A DNA stretch of 64,000 bases, from the NCBI GenBank assembly GCA_964577515.1, contig CAZNZN010000002.1:1-64000 (forward strand), given 5' to 3'. The notes beneath the pieces are model-generated. The model was not told the origin of the DNA. It ran no database searches and saw nothing but the letters and a program-made list of their open reading frames with translations. Every line of letters begins with the position of its first letter. The first letter of the stretch is position 1. Shown here piece after piece: positions 47,446 to 54,534 of the stretch. A program made the translations under genes and the position numbers. The stretch comes from UBA4124 sp964577515 (GTDB taxonomy: Bacteria; Patescibacteriota; Minisyncoccia; Phycocordibacterales; UBA9973).

Positions 47446-47937
47446 ATGACATCGCTCGAACGCAACAAAATAAAACTTGAAAAAAGTGCGGATAAAGCAA
47501 CACGGTGGATTGGCTCTACCACCTCCCTCATTGTGCACACCCTCCTTTTCATGGCTGCGTTTGCACTCCCCTTCTTTGGGGTGCCGTTTGAACGAGTACT
47601 TTTAGTACTGACCACTGCCGTCTCTCTCGAAGCTATTTACCTCGCTATTTTTATACAAATGTCCGTCAATAAGAACACTAAAGATATTGAGATTATCCAA
47701 GAAGACGTCGAAGAGATCCAAGAGGATGTCGAAGAGATCCAAGAGGATGTGGAAGAGATTGAAAAAGATGTTGATGAAATCCAAAAAGATGTTGATGAAA
47801 TCCAGGAAGATGTGGAAGAGATCGAAGAGGACAGCAACGAAGATCAAAAAATAGAACAAAAAGAAGCACAGGCTATTGTCGCAATACAGACAATCCTTAC
47901 ACAATTACAAAAAGAAATCGAACAGCTCAAAAAATAA
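47446..47937 (+). CDS. Membrane protein with a heptad-repeat coiled coil
   Basis: A 163-residue protein. Residues ~24-75 hold two membrane helices ('LIVHTLLFMAAFALPFFGVPF'; 'LLVLTTAVSLEAIYLAIFIQMSV'), the latter similar to 'VSLEAI.L.IFIQ' of low-affinity iron-permease-like and DUF1003-like proteins. Residues ~79-129 are about seven tandem copies of a 7-residue unit (consensus IQEDVEE), then a Gln/Glu-rich helix. The result should be a long, very acidic coiled coil on the cytoplasmic side. A strong hairpin terminator follows. Confidence 0.7.
   Translation: MTSLERNKIKLEKSADKATRWIGSTTSLIVHTLLFMAAFALPFFGVPFERVLLVLTTAVSLEAIYLAIFIQMSVNKNTKDIEIIQEDVEEIQEDVEEIQEDVEEIEKDVDEIQKDVDEIQEDVEEIEEDSNEDQKIEQKEAQAIVAIQTILTQLQKEIEQLKK
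47683..47832 (+). repeat. 21-bp tandem coding repeat (heptad unit)
   Basis: About seven tandem 21-bp units of the type GAAGAGATCCAAGAGGATGTC encode the repeated heptad. Adjacent units at the 5' side are nearly identical in DNA, so recent slippage or unequal exchange is likely. Confidence 0.8.
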
Positions 47938-47979
47938 TACCCTGGCCAGACATATATGTCGTTCCAGGGTATTTTTTTA
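47937..47979 (+). terminator. Terminator after the heptad-repeat gene
   Basis: ATACCCTGG (47937-47945) pairs with CCAGGGTAT (47964-47972), enclosing a second palindrome GACATATATGTC, then TTTTTT. Confidence 0.85.
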
Positions 47980-47980
47980 C

Positions 47981-48208
47981 TTACGGTTCATCTACAAACG
48001 GGGTAACTTCTTGTCCCTCAACGTACCGCCTTACGCGATCTTTTAAGAGATACACAATAAGAATTATTGTGACACCTATCGCAAGGGCCCACAAAATTTG
48101 TTGGGCGGAGTAGCTAAGCTCTCCACCAAGATATGTAAAACCGTCTGTGAGAAAATATGAGAGGAGCAGCAAACCAACAGTGGTAATGAAAACAAAAAGT
48201 TTTTTCAT
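47981..48208 (-). CDS. Small two-helix membrane protein
   Basis: A 75-residue protein with helices 'LFVFITTVGLLLLSYFLTDGF' and 'ILWALAIGVTIILIVYLL', then a basic-acidic tail (KDRVRRYVEGQEVTPFVDEP). Function is unknown. It is divergent from the NarL-type regulator gene and shares the terminator region with the heptad-repeat gene. Confidence 0.6.
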   Translation of the reverse strand: MKKLFVFITTVGLLLLSYFLTDGFTYLGGELSYSAQQILWALAIGVTIILIVYLLKDRVRRYVEGQEVTPFVDEP

Positions 48209-48285
48209 AACAATATGATTTTGATTTAATTACATTATATCACTTTTCTATACAAAAGTCAAGCATTTCTCCCTTTTCCCCTTTA

Positions 48286-48314
48286 TTGACAAGACAAAAT
48301 AGAAATGATTAAAT
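48286..48314 (+). promoter_or_regulatory. Promoter of the NarL-type regulator
   Basis: TTGACA (48286-48291), a 17-nt spacer and TTAAAT (48309-48314). Confidence 0.65.
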
Positions 48315-48332
48315 CAGCAAAACTTACCCCAA

Positions 48333-48959
48333 ATGTACAATCAAATCAACCTTGGTGTTCTGGAAAAGAACGAAATTATTAGGCTTGGCATAAGATCCTG
48401 GCTAGAAGAGTACAAAGATATCAATCTGAGAGAGGCTGTCAATGATAGTAAAAAAATCTCCGAGAGATTTCTCTCTGGTCTTGATGTGCTATTGGTCGGG
48501 CTTCACACAGTCGCCGATACCTTTTGGATCACACAACTGTTGGCTCAGTGCGGACGCTATGACGTAAAGATAGTAGCGTATTGTGCAGAAGCAAAAAACC
48601 TCGCTATCGGCAGAACAGCCATGGAAGCAGGGGCAGCGGCGATAGTTCCCCCTGTCCAGCAAGAGCTCCACGCAGCAATAGTACACGTGAAAGAGAGCGG
48701 ATTTTATGGAAACGCTTTCTTGATGGAAGTGCTTGGCCACAGCTCAAAAAGACAAGGAGTCCTTGCAAGTTTTACGGAGAACGAAATCCTCGTTATCCGT
48801 GGAATATGCCAGGAAAAAACTACAAAAGAGATTGCGGCAGGACTTTGTCTTAGCCCGCGAACTATCGAGACTGTCAGGGCTGACGCCATCAAAAAAGCAG
48901 AGGTCCGTTCAATTGTCGGACTGGCACTGTTTGGTATTCGACACGGACTCGCAAGTTAA
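48333..48959 (+). CDS. NarL/LuxR-type regulator with a degenerate receiver domain
   Basis: A 208-residue protein. The C-terminal LuxR HTH 'FTENEILVIRGICQEKTTKEIAAGLCLSPRTIETVRADAIKKAEV' is intact. The N-terminal ~120 residues follow the receiver fold (LGVLEKNEIIRLGIRSWL; VKIVAYCAEA; AMEAGAAAIVPP), but the acidic pair is 'LE' and the phospho-acceptor position reads 'VLLVGLH' instead of 'VLLDL'. It is therefore probably not phosphorylated in the usual way. No histidine kinase is adjacent. It has its own promoter and terminator. Confidence 0.85.
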   Translation: MYNQINLGVLEKNEIIRLGIRSWLEEYKDINLREAVNDSKKISERFLSGLDVLLVGLHTVADTFWITQLLAQCGRYDVKIVAYCAEAKNLAIGRTAMEAGAAAIVPPVQQELHAAIVHVKESGFYGNAFLMEVLGHSSKRQGVLASFTENEILVIRGICQEKTTKEIAAGLCLSPRTIETVRADAIKKAEVRSIVGLALFGIRHGLAS

Positions 48960-48960
48960 A

Positions 48961-48983
48961 AACACCTTTCGGTGTTTTTTTTA
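48961..48983 (+). terminator. Terminator after the NarL-type regulator
   Basis: AACACC-TTTC-GGTGTT (48961-48976), then TTTTTT. Confidence 0.8.
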
Positions 48984-49021
48984 TTTTAGATAGGGCTCAT
49001 TTCAAAGTTCATTATAAAAAC

Positions 49022-49049
49022 TTGACAAAAATAATGTGTTTGGTATAAT
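49022..49049 (+). promoter_or_regulatory. Consensus promoter of the 49057 RNA
   Basis: TTGACA (49022-49027), a 16-nt spacer and TATAAT (49044-49049). Confidence 0.85.
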
Positions 49050-49056
49050 ACATCCT

Positions 49057-49148
49057 AGATTAACCACCCCCGACTAATAGATTTGCGCACCTAGTTATTT
49101 GGACTGAAAAGTTCTCTGGGCGCAGACTCTACGGGGGTTTATTATTTC
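49057..49148 (+). ncRNA. Candidate small structured RNA
   Basis: A ~90-nt intergenic transcript follows a consensus promoter. The closing stem is ACCCCCG (49066-49072) with CGGGGGT (49132-49138). Inside it TGCG (49084-49087) pairs with CGCA (49121-49124), CCTAG (49090-49094) with CTGGG (49116-49120), and GGACT (49101-49105) with AGTTC (49110-49114) around a GAAA tetraloop. The closing stem plus TTTATTATTT serves as terminator. No ORF of note and no plus-strand gene follow, so it is not a riboswitch for a neighbour. Family unknown. Confidence 0.65.
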
Positions 49149-49150
49149 TA

Positions 49151-50307
49151 CTATATTTTAAATTCTATGACATCACCGTCTTTGACAATATACTCTTTCC
49201 CTTCAGTACGAACGAGCCCTTTTGCACGAGCTTCTGCGTAGCTTCCTGCGTTGAGAAGATCACTCCATAAGACAACTTCAGCACGAATAAACTTGTCTTT
49301 GAAGTCTGTATGGATTGCTGTCCCTGCGANNNNNNNNNNNNNNNNNNNNNNNNNNNNNNNNNNNNNNNNNNNNNNNNNNNNNNNNNNNNNNNNNNNNNNN
49401 NNNNNNNNNNNNNNNNNNNNNNNNNNNNNACTTCAGCACGAATAAACTTGTCTTTGAAGTCTGTATGGATTGCTGTCCCTGCGATAGGTGCAGTACTTCC
49501 CTTTTTTATCGTCCAGGCACGAGTCTCATCGGCCCCGGTAGTGAAGTAGGTTTCAAGCCCGAGGAGTTCATATGCAGCGCGGATCATGTCGTCAAACCCT
49601 GTTTCAAACACAGGATCAAGCACGACGTACGGACCAGGAAGCTGTGAGATTATTTCTTGTGTCTTGTTTTCGTTTGCTGCAGAAGTATTGAGTGCGTAGA
49701 GCATCGGCTTCATTGTAAGAAGGTTGAGCTGAGCAACAAGTGGTTTTTCTGATTCATCAAGTGTGACAGTACTCGCCATGACTTCTGACTCAAGTGCACT
49801 CTTAATCTTTTCAAGCGCCTCATGAAGTATAATTGCTTCTTTGACCCCACGCTTCGCATCTTTTGCATTGGTATCGAGTCGTTTTGTCACAGTCTCGAGG
49901 TCGGCAAGGATGAGTTCCATGTTGATAACGCCGATATCAAAGAGTGGGTCCACCTTGTTGGCGACATGAATCACGTCTTTGTCTTCGAACACTCGCACCA
50001 TATGGAGGATGGCATCGGTCTCACGAATATTGGTAAGGAACTTATTTCCAAGCCCTTCCCCTTTTGACGCTCCTGCGACAAGTCCTGCAATATCTACAAA
50101 CTCTATGACAGCAGGAATACTTTTTGCACTTTTTGAAAACTCTGTAAGCTTCGCCACGCGATCATCGGGGACAGGAACAATACCGACAGAAGGATCAATG
50201 GTACAAAATGGATAGTTTTCAGCAGGCACACCTTTTTTGGTGAGAGCATTAAAGAGCGTGCTTTTGCCCACGTTTGGTAATCCGACAATTCCGATAGATA
50301 GTCCCAT
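49151..50307 (-). CDS. ychF: Ribosome-binding ATPase/GTPase YchF, interrupted by an assembly gap
   Basis: An Obg-like P-loop protein: G1 'IVGLPNVGKSTLFNALT', 'PFCTIDPSVGIVPVPDDRV', 'FVDIAGLVAGASKGEGLGNKFLTNIRE' and the C-terminal TGS block 'FIRAEVV' with '...RTEGKEYIVKDGDVIEF' in the correct frame. A run of 100 N (49330-49429) breaks the frame. The 55 bp on each side of the gap are identical. Removing the N run plus one copy (155 bp) leaves 1002 bp, an uninterrupted 333-codon gene ending at the TAG at 49151. The true gene is therefore probably intact. Confidence 0.93.
49275..49484. other. Scaffold gap flanked by an uncollapsed 55-bp overlap
   Basis: Identical 55-bp copies (49275-49329 and 49430-49484) flank exactly 100 N. 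Collapsing them restores ychF. Confidence 0.92.
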
Positions 50308-50321
50308 ATACTGCGTCTCGT

Positions 50322-50624
50322 TTATTTCTGCATCAACTGCAAAAGTGGTGCGAGCTCGTCTCGATACTTTGCAATCTCAGCTTTGTACTTCCCCATAACC
50401 TGCACTGCAGCGTACATGTCGTTCATGCCACCCTTTTTCTTCTCTTCGATCTCAGTTTGGATTTTTTCAAACAATGCTTTTACTTCTTTGTTTTCTTCCA
50501 GTTTTTTAAGTGAAGAAACAAGTTCAGGATTCTTGTCAAGTTCCTGTGCTATTTCTTCTGCTTGTTCTTTAGACATTCCTTTTGCTTGGAATGCTTTTTT
50601 CATTAAAAATGACTTTAGCCCCAT
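50322..50624 (-). CDS. Small helical protein, unknown function
   Basis: A 100-residue protein starting MGLKSFLMKKAFQAKGM. It is entirely helical by pattern with many Lys/Glu (EQAEEIAQELDKNPELVSSLKKLEENKEVKALFEKIQTEIEEKK) and no hydrophobic segment. It lies 14 bp upstream of ychF and is probably co-transcribed. An in-frame ATG 9 nt earlier (50633) is an alternative start; TAGCAT lies 7 nt before the chosen ATG. Divergent from the UDG gene. Confidence 0.65.
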   Translation of the reverse strand: MGLKSFLMKKAFQAKGMSKEQAEEIAQELDKNPELVSSLKKLEENKEVKALFEKIQTEIEEKKKGGMNDMYAAVQVMGKYKAEIAKYRDELAPLLQLMQK

Positions 50625-50648
50625 AGGCACCATGCTATCATACAGGCA

Positions 50649-51224
50649 ATGAAAACACTAGCCGAAATACACACCCACTGGGAGCAGTATTGCCCCTGTG
50701 AACTACGGAAAACGACCCGTGCGGTTTTCGGTGTCGGCAACGAAAAAGCAACTATTGTCTTCATAGGCGAGGCTCCAGGAAAAAAAGAAGAAGAAACAGG
50801 CATCCCTTTTGTCGGAGCTGCAGGGAGGTTTCTCGATGAAATGCTTCAGAGTATCACCATGAAGCGCGATGACATCTATATCACCAATATCGTAAAGTAT
50901 CGCCCACCGAATAACCGTGATCCCCTCCCAGAAGAAAAAGATGCTTGCAAAGAATGGCTTCATGAGGAACTCAATGCGATTGCCCCAACGCTTATCGTCT
51001 TCCTTGGACGACATTCGATGAATCATTTTTTTCCTGAATTAAAGATTTCTGATGCACATGGAAAGCTCGTTATAAAAAATATCCCTGGTATAACCACAAG
51101 ATATTTCCTCCCTCTATACCATCCAGCAGCGGCACTCTATAACGGTGGAATGCGTGATGAACTCATGCGAGACTTTAAAAAAATTCCAAAAGCGCTCGAA
51201 AAAATCACCTCTACCGCTTCATAA
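50649..51224 (+). CDS. Uracil-DNA glycosylase, family 4-like, with altered Fe-S ligands
   Basis: A 191-residue glycosylase. 'IVFIGEAPGKKEEETGIPFVGAAGRFLDEML' is the catalytic water-activating and uracil-binding block, 'IVKYRPPNNRDPLPEE' and 'YFLPLYHPAAAL' complete the family 4 signature. Ordinary members bind a 4Fe-4S cluster through C-x2-C near the start, the Cys of 'VKCRPPNN' and a fourth Cys ~15 residues later. Here the first pair is C-x-C (YCPCEL) and VKC is VKY; only the fourth Cys (DACKEW) is unchanged. TATCAT ends 7 nt before the ATG. Confidence 0.88.
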   Translation: MKTLAEIHTHWEQYCPCELRKTTRAVFGVGNEKATIVFIGEAPGKKEEETGIPFVGAAGRFLDEMLQSITMKRDDIYITNIVKYRPPNNRDPLPEEKDACKEWLHEELNAIAPTLIVFLGRHSMNHFFPELKISDAHGKLVIKNIPGITTRYFLPLYHPAAALYNGGMRDELMRDFKKIPKALEKITSTAS

Positions 51225-51960
51225 CTTCAAGACAAAGAAACATTGGTATTTCTTTTCTTGCAGCATCCTCTATTTTTTGTCGAGGTCCTGGTTGACTCTT
51301 TTTATGTGAAATCCACTCCTCAAGACCCACTATAGAAAGTTGGTGTTTTTTAAAAAGCTTCACGTACCACTGCAACGGTCGATGAAATGTCTTTGTAGTG
51401 ATTTCTTTTCCTCCCTTGAAAGGATTCTGCGTGATAGCAATAGTGACCTCAGAAAGATATTTCGCAACCGTACGATACTGTGTGTGCTTTTTTGCATCAA
51501 AATACCAATCAGCGTATTGTGGAATACGGAACGATGGGTGCAAAAGGACGACAATAAAACGTCCATCTTTTTTCAAAAGTCTTGCTATTTCAGCAACAAC
51601 CGCATCAATATCTTTAATATTTTCAAACGCGAGCACTGTAAATATAGTATCGAATGAGTGTTCAGTGAGTGTTGTCTCATGAGCAGGAGCAACAATATAG
51701 TGTCCTTTTGTATCTTTTTCTTGTGCTCGAGCAATGAGCGCTTTCGATAAATCTACCCCAGTAACCGCAGCACCTTCTTCTTGTATCAATCGACTAAAGT
51801 ACCCTTGGCCACAAGCAAGATCGAGTATTTGCTCTCCTTTTTTTGGCGCAAGAATACGCAGAAGATTTGGTGCAATAACACGCGCTTGATAGGTATCATT
51901 TGTTGTTTCAAGGTGGTCATCATACCACGCTGCTACATTGTCCCAGTCTGTTTTAATCAT
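51211..51960 (-). CDS. Class I SAM-dependent methyltransferase
   Basis: A 249-residue protein. Motif I is 'EQILDLACGQGYFSRLI', preceded by 'YDDHLETTNDTYQARVIAPNLLRIL'. 'VTGVDLSKALIARAQEK' gives the acidic strand-2 end, and 'FDTIFTVLAFENIKDIDAVVAEIARLLKKDGRFIVVLLHP' the later motifs. The substrate is unknown. The start ATG overlaps the stop of the NDH-2 gene by 8 nt, so translation is probably coupled. It is convergent with the UDG gene, overlapping by 14 nt. Confidence 0.88.
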   Translation of the reverse strand: MIKTDWDNVAAWYDDHLETTNDTYQARVIAPNLLRILAPKKGEQILDLACGQGYFSRLIQEEGAAVTGVDLSKALIARAQEKDTKGHYIVAPAHETTLTEHSFDTIFTVLAFENIKDIDAVVAEIARLLKKDGRFIVVLLHPSFRIPQYADWYFDAKKHTQYRTVAKYLSEVTIAITQNPFKGGKEITTKTFHRPLQWYVKLFKKHQLSIVGLEEWISHKKSQPGPRQKIEDAARKEIPMFLCLEVMKR

Positions 51961-53164
51961 AAAATCGTACTCCATCACGACGATATTTTGCTCCTTGTAT
52001 AAATGCACCTATCACATATCGCAAAGAAACGATGGTGGTGAAATAATGGAAATCAACCAAACTACGCAACATCCAAGGGAAAAACCCCTTGATAGTAATT
52101 TTCCCATAGCTTAAAATGGCCCAGTTGTGCCCAATAGGAATGAGTGACGCTGTTTTCTTTGCTCTATATGGTGGTGTTGTTTTACTTCTGAGCTGGTTTC
52201 GTATAAACATACCTACATATGTTCCATGCGCTATCGCGCCTTGTGCAAGCCCTGTTCCTGGCATACTCGCACCATCTCCGACAACAAATACCGAAGAGTC
52301 TTCAGAAAGTCTAAAGTGGTTAGTCACAACGACTCTATTACGCGCGTCGAGTGGAAGCCCGTTGAACGAAGTGTGGATTTTGGTTCCTGCAGTCCATATC
52401 ACGGTTCCTGACTGCAGGGTCATTCCACTAGCAACAACCTCATCAAAATCCTGTGCCTGTAGACGGCGGTTTGTATAAATATTTACTCCAAGATTTCGAA
52501 GACGTTGTTCTGCTTTTTGAGAGACCGCTTCAGGAAGCATCGCGAGCACTCGCGGATTTGATTCGATAAGGTCTACGGCGACATACCCTGGATCGATATG
52601 ATACCGACGTGTCATTGCGCGCAGATACGTAACGATATCCCCTGCAAGCTCTACCCCTGAAGGCCCTCCACCAACAACTGTCACCCCAAAACGCTTCACA
52701 AGCTCATCGTGAGCAATATTTTTTGACTCCTGGAGCAGGTCTCGAAAATGGTCACGAAGTGCGAGCGCCTCTTGTGCTGACTTAAAAGAAAAAGCGTGTT
52801 CAGCAATTCCTGGAATAGTAAAGTAGTTAGTCTCGCTCCCCATAGCAAGTATCAAATAGTCATATGCGTATGTCGACCCGTCTTGGAGCACTACCACTTT
52901 TGCGGTCGGATCATAGGATTGATACTCTCCAAAAACAACTGAAATATTTTGTTGTTTTCTAAAAATAGCTTCGTACGGTATACAGACCTCAACTGCTAAA
53001 GCCCCTGTCACCAGTTTGTATAACGCTGGATAGTACTCAAAAAACGGCTTTTGTGTGATGAGCGTTATCTTACTATTTTTAGTTGTCTTAAGTCTTTTTG
53101 CAGCGGCAACTCCGGCAAACCCACCCCCGACAATGACCACATGGGCCTCCTTTTGTTGTTCCAT
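51953..53164 (-). CDS. ndh: Type II NADH dehydrogenase-like flavoprotein
   Basis: A 403-residue protein with two Rossmann folds: FAD motif 'HVVIVGGGFAGVAAAKRL' and NAD motif 'GVTVVGGGPSGVELAGDIV'. 'YDYLILAMGSETNYFTIPG', 'VIWTAGTKIH' and 'SVFVVGDGAS' are typical NDH-2 blocks, and the C-terminal amphipathic end (GFFPWMLRSLVDFHYF) would hold it to the membrane. It would oxidise NADH without pumping protons. TATACT lies 9 nt before the ATG. Confidence 0.88.
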   Translation of the reverse strand: MEQQKEAHVVIVGGGFAGVAAAKRLKTTKNSKITLITQKPFFEYYPALYKLVTGALAVEVCIPYEAIFRKQQNISVVFGEYQSYDPTAKVVVLQDGSTYAYDYLILAMGSETNYFTIPGIAEHAFSFKSAQEALALRDHFRDLLQESKNIAHDELVKRFGVTVVGGGPSGVELAGDIVTYLRAMTRRYHIDPGYVAVDLIESNPRVLAMLPEAVSQKAEQRLRNLGVNIYTNRRLQAQDFDEVVASGMTLQSGTVIWTAGTKIHTSFNGLPLDARNRVVVTNHFRLSEDSSVFVVGDGASMPGTGLAQGAIAHGTYVGMFIRNQLRSKTTPPYRAKKTASLIPIGHNWAILSYGKITIKGFFPWMLRSLVDFHYFTTIVSLRYVIGAFIQGAKYRRDGVRFYD

Positions 53165-53230
53165 ATGGTTGAGAGTATAGTCTATGTTTTTACTGACCGC
53201 CAGCCATCATGTATACTGTAATAACTGTAG

Positions 53231-53246
53231 ACCAGAATCGTCTGGT
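53231..53246 (+). promoter_or_regulatory. Inverted repeat upstream of the ECF sigma gene
   Basis: ACCAGA-ATCG-TCTGGT, perfect 6-bp arms, ends 3 bp before a TAGAAT -10 box that is itself 6 nt from the sigma-factor ATG. Candidate operator. Confidence 0.45.
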
Positions 53247-53261
53247 GAGTAGAATCGTTCC

Positions 53262-53783
53262 ATGAATCCCGAACAAGACCAACACGCTTTATTTCACAAG
53301 CTTTTTGAGGAAAATCAAGATAGCATATTTCGCTTTGTCTTCTTCCGAGTAGGCAACCGCCAAATAGCTCTCGACATTGTTCAAGATGTTTTTGTCCGCC
53401 TTTGGGCATATATCGCCAAAGGAGGTACTATAGATCACGAGCAAGCATTCCTCTACCGTATTGCACGAAACGCTGTCATCGACTACTACAAAAAGTCGAA
53501 AAGTCTTTCTCTTGACGAGATGATCGACAGTGGTTTTGATCCTGAAAGCCACCGGCATACAGATGAAATATTTCGTAACGACGATGTGAAAACAGTTCAG
53601 AGTCTTGTTGAAGAACTAGACGAAGAGAGTAGGCAGATTATTTTCTTACGGTTTACTGAAGAAAAACCTATAGAAGAAATAGCCACCCTTTTTGGTAAAA
53701 CAACCAACGCAATGACTGTACGGATTCATAGAATTATCAAAAAATTACAAGGTCGATACAACGATATTGCATACTATGATTGA
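53262..53783 (+). CDS. ECF-type RNA polymerase sigma factor
   Basis: A 173-residue sigma-70 family protein. Region 2: 'LFEENQDSIFRFVFFRVGNRQIALDIVQDVFVRLWAYI' and 'FLYRIARNAVIDYYKKSK'. Region 4: 'LDEESRQIIFLRFTEEKPIEEIATLFGKTTNAMTVRIHRIIKKL'. Regions 1 and 3 are absent. It redirects RNA polymerase to a stress or envelope regulon. It overlaps the next gene, a membrane protein that probably restrains it, by 8 nt. TAGAAT ends exactly 6 nt before the ATG. Confidence 0.93.
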   Translation: MNPEQDQHALFHKLFEENQDSIFRFVFFRVGNRQIALDIVQDVFVRLWAYIAKGGTIDHEQAFLYRIARNAVIDYYKKSKSLSLDEMIDSGFDPESHRHTDEIFRNDDVKTVQSLVEELDEESRQIIFLRFTEEKPIEEIATLFGKTTNAMTVRIHRIIKKLQGRYNDIAYYD

Positions 53784-54534
53784 AGAAAAACTACAAAAAC
53801 TCGCAACGCTTAAAGAGATAACCCTTACAACAGAAGAGAAAGGGGTTCTTCGAGCTTCTGTTGCGCGCGCAATACAAATGGCACGTCCTGTTTCTCAAGA
53901 ATCGCTTTTACAGCTTGGGATTCGTCACGGACTTCGCATTGGACTCTCAACATTTCTTTTTATTGTCTTTGTTGGAGGAAGTGTTTCTGTCGTCGCTGAT
54001 AGCTCACTCCCAGGGGACCCACTCTATTCATTTAAAATCAACGTCAACGAAGAGATCAAAGGGGCATTTCTTAGTACTCCACAAGAAAAACTTTCTTGGG
54101 AAAAACGTCGCATTGACAACCGTCTCAATGAAATAAAAACTCTTGCTTCAACCCAGACACTCACAAAAGAAAAACAAGCAAAAGCACAACAAGCTCTTGA
54201 CACTCACCTTGCAAAAGTTTCTACAGAGCTCGCTACACTTTCAGAAAAAGAGCCAAACGAAGCACTACAAGTAACAGCAGCACTTGAAGAAACGCTCAAA
54301 GCAAACAAAGAAGCTCTTGCAACCGTTGTTGCATCAAAGAGCCAAGAAGAGAAGGACGAAGCATTCAAGGTAGTTGATGCTACATTAAAGAAAGTTTCTG
54401 ATGAAGAAATGAAGATCGTAACAAAAGAAATTGATAAGCTTGCTGAAGATGCGAATAATCTCACTGACGCAAGTACTATTCAAATTGAAGACTTGTCTAC
54501 TACTCCTTCTGCAGTTACTCCCCTTTCGCCATAA
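53776..54534 (+). CDS. DUF5667-type membrane protein, probable anti-sigma partner
   Basis: A 252-residue bitopic protein. The ~60-residue cytoplasmic part is followed by one membrane helix (IGLSTFLFIVFVGGSVSVVADSS) and 'LPGDPLYSFKINVNEEIKGAF', the typical entry of DUF5667. The remaining ~150 residues are helical, Ala/Lys/Glu-rich and extracytoplasmic. The gene overlaps the ECF sigma gene, which suggests a sigma/anti-sigma pair. No zinc HxxxCxxC motif is present in the cytoplasmic part. The last 20 nt overlap the convergent lamin-tail gene. Confidence 0.75.
   Translation: MIEEKLQKLATLKEITLTTEEKGVLRASVARAIQMARPVSQESLLQLGIRHGLRIGLSTFLFIVFVGGSVSVVADSSLPGDPLYSFKINVNEEIKGAFLSTPQEKLSWEKRRIDNRLNEIKTLASTQTLTKEKQAKAQQALDTHLAKVSTELATLSEKEPNEALQVTAALEETLKANKEALATVVASKSQEEKDEAFKVVDATLKKVSDEEMKIVTKEIDKLAEDANNLTDASTIQIEDLSTTPSAVTPLSP

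Noticed and set aside
47683..47832. Regular 21-bp repeats that could suggest a CRISPR-like array
   Set aside because: The repeats are in frame, contiguous without spacers, and encode a coiled-coil heptad.
49275..49484. Apparent 55-bp tandem duplication within ychF
   Set aside because: The copies flank exactly 100 N and collapsing them restores an intact reading frame, so it is an assembly artefact.
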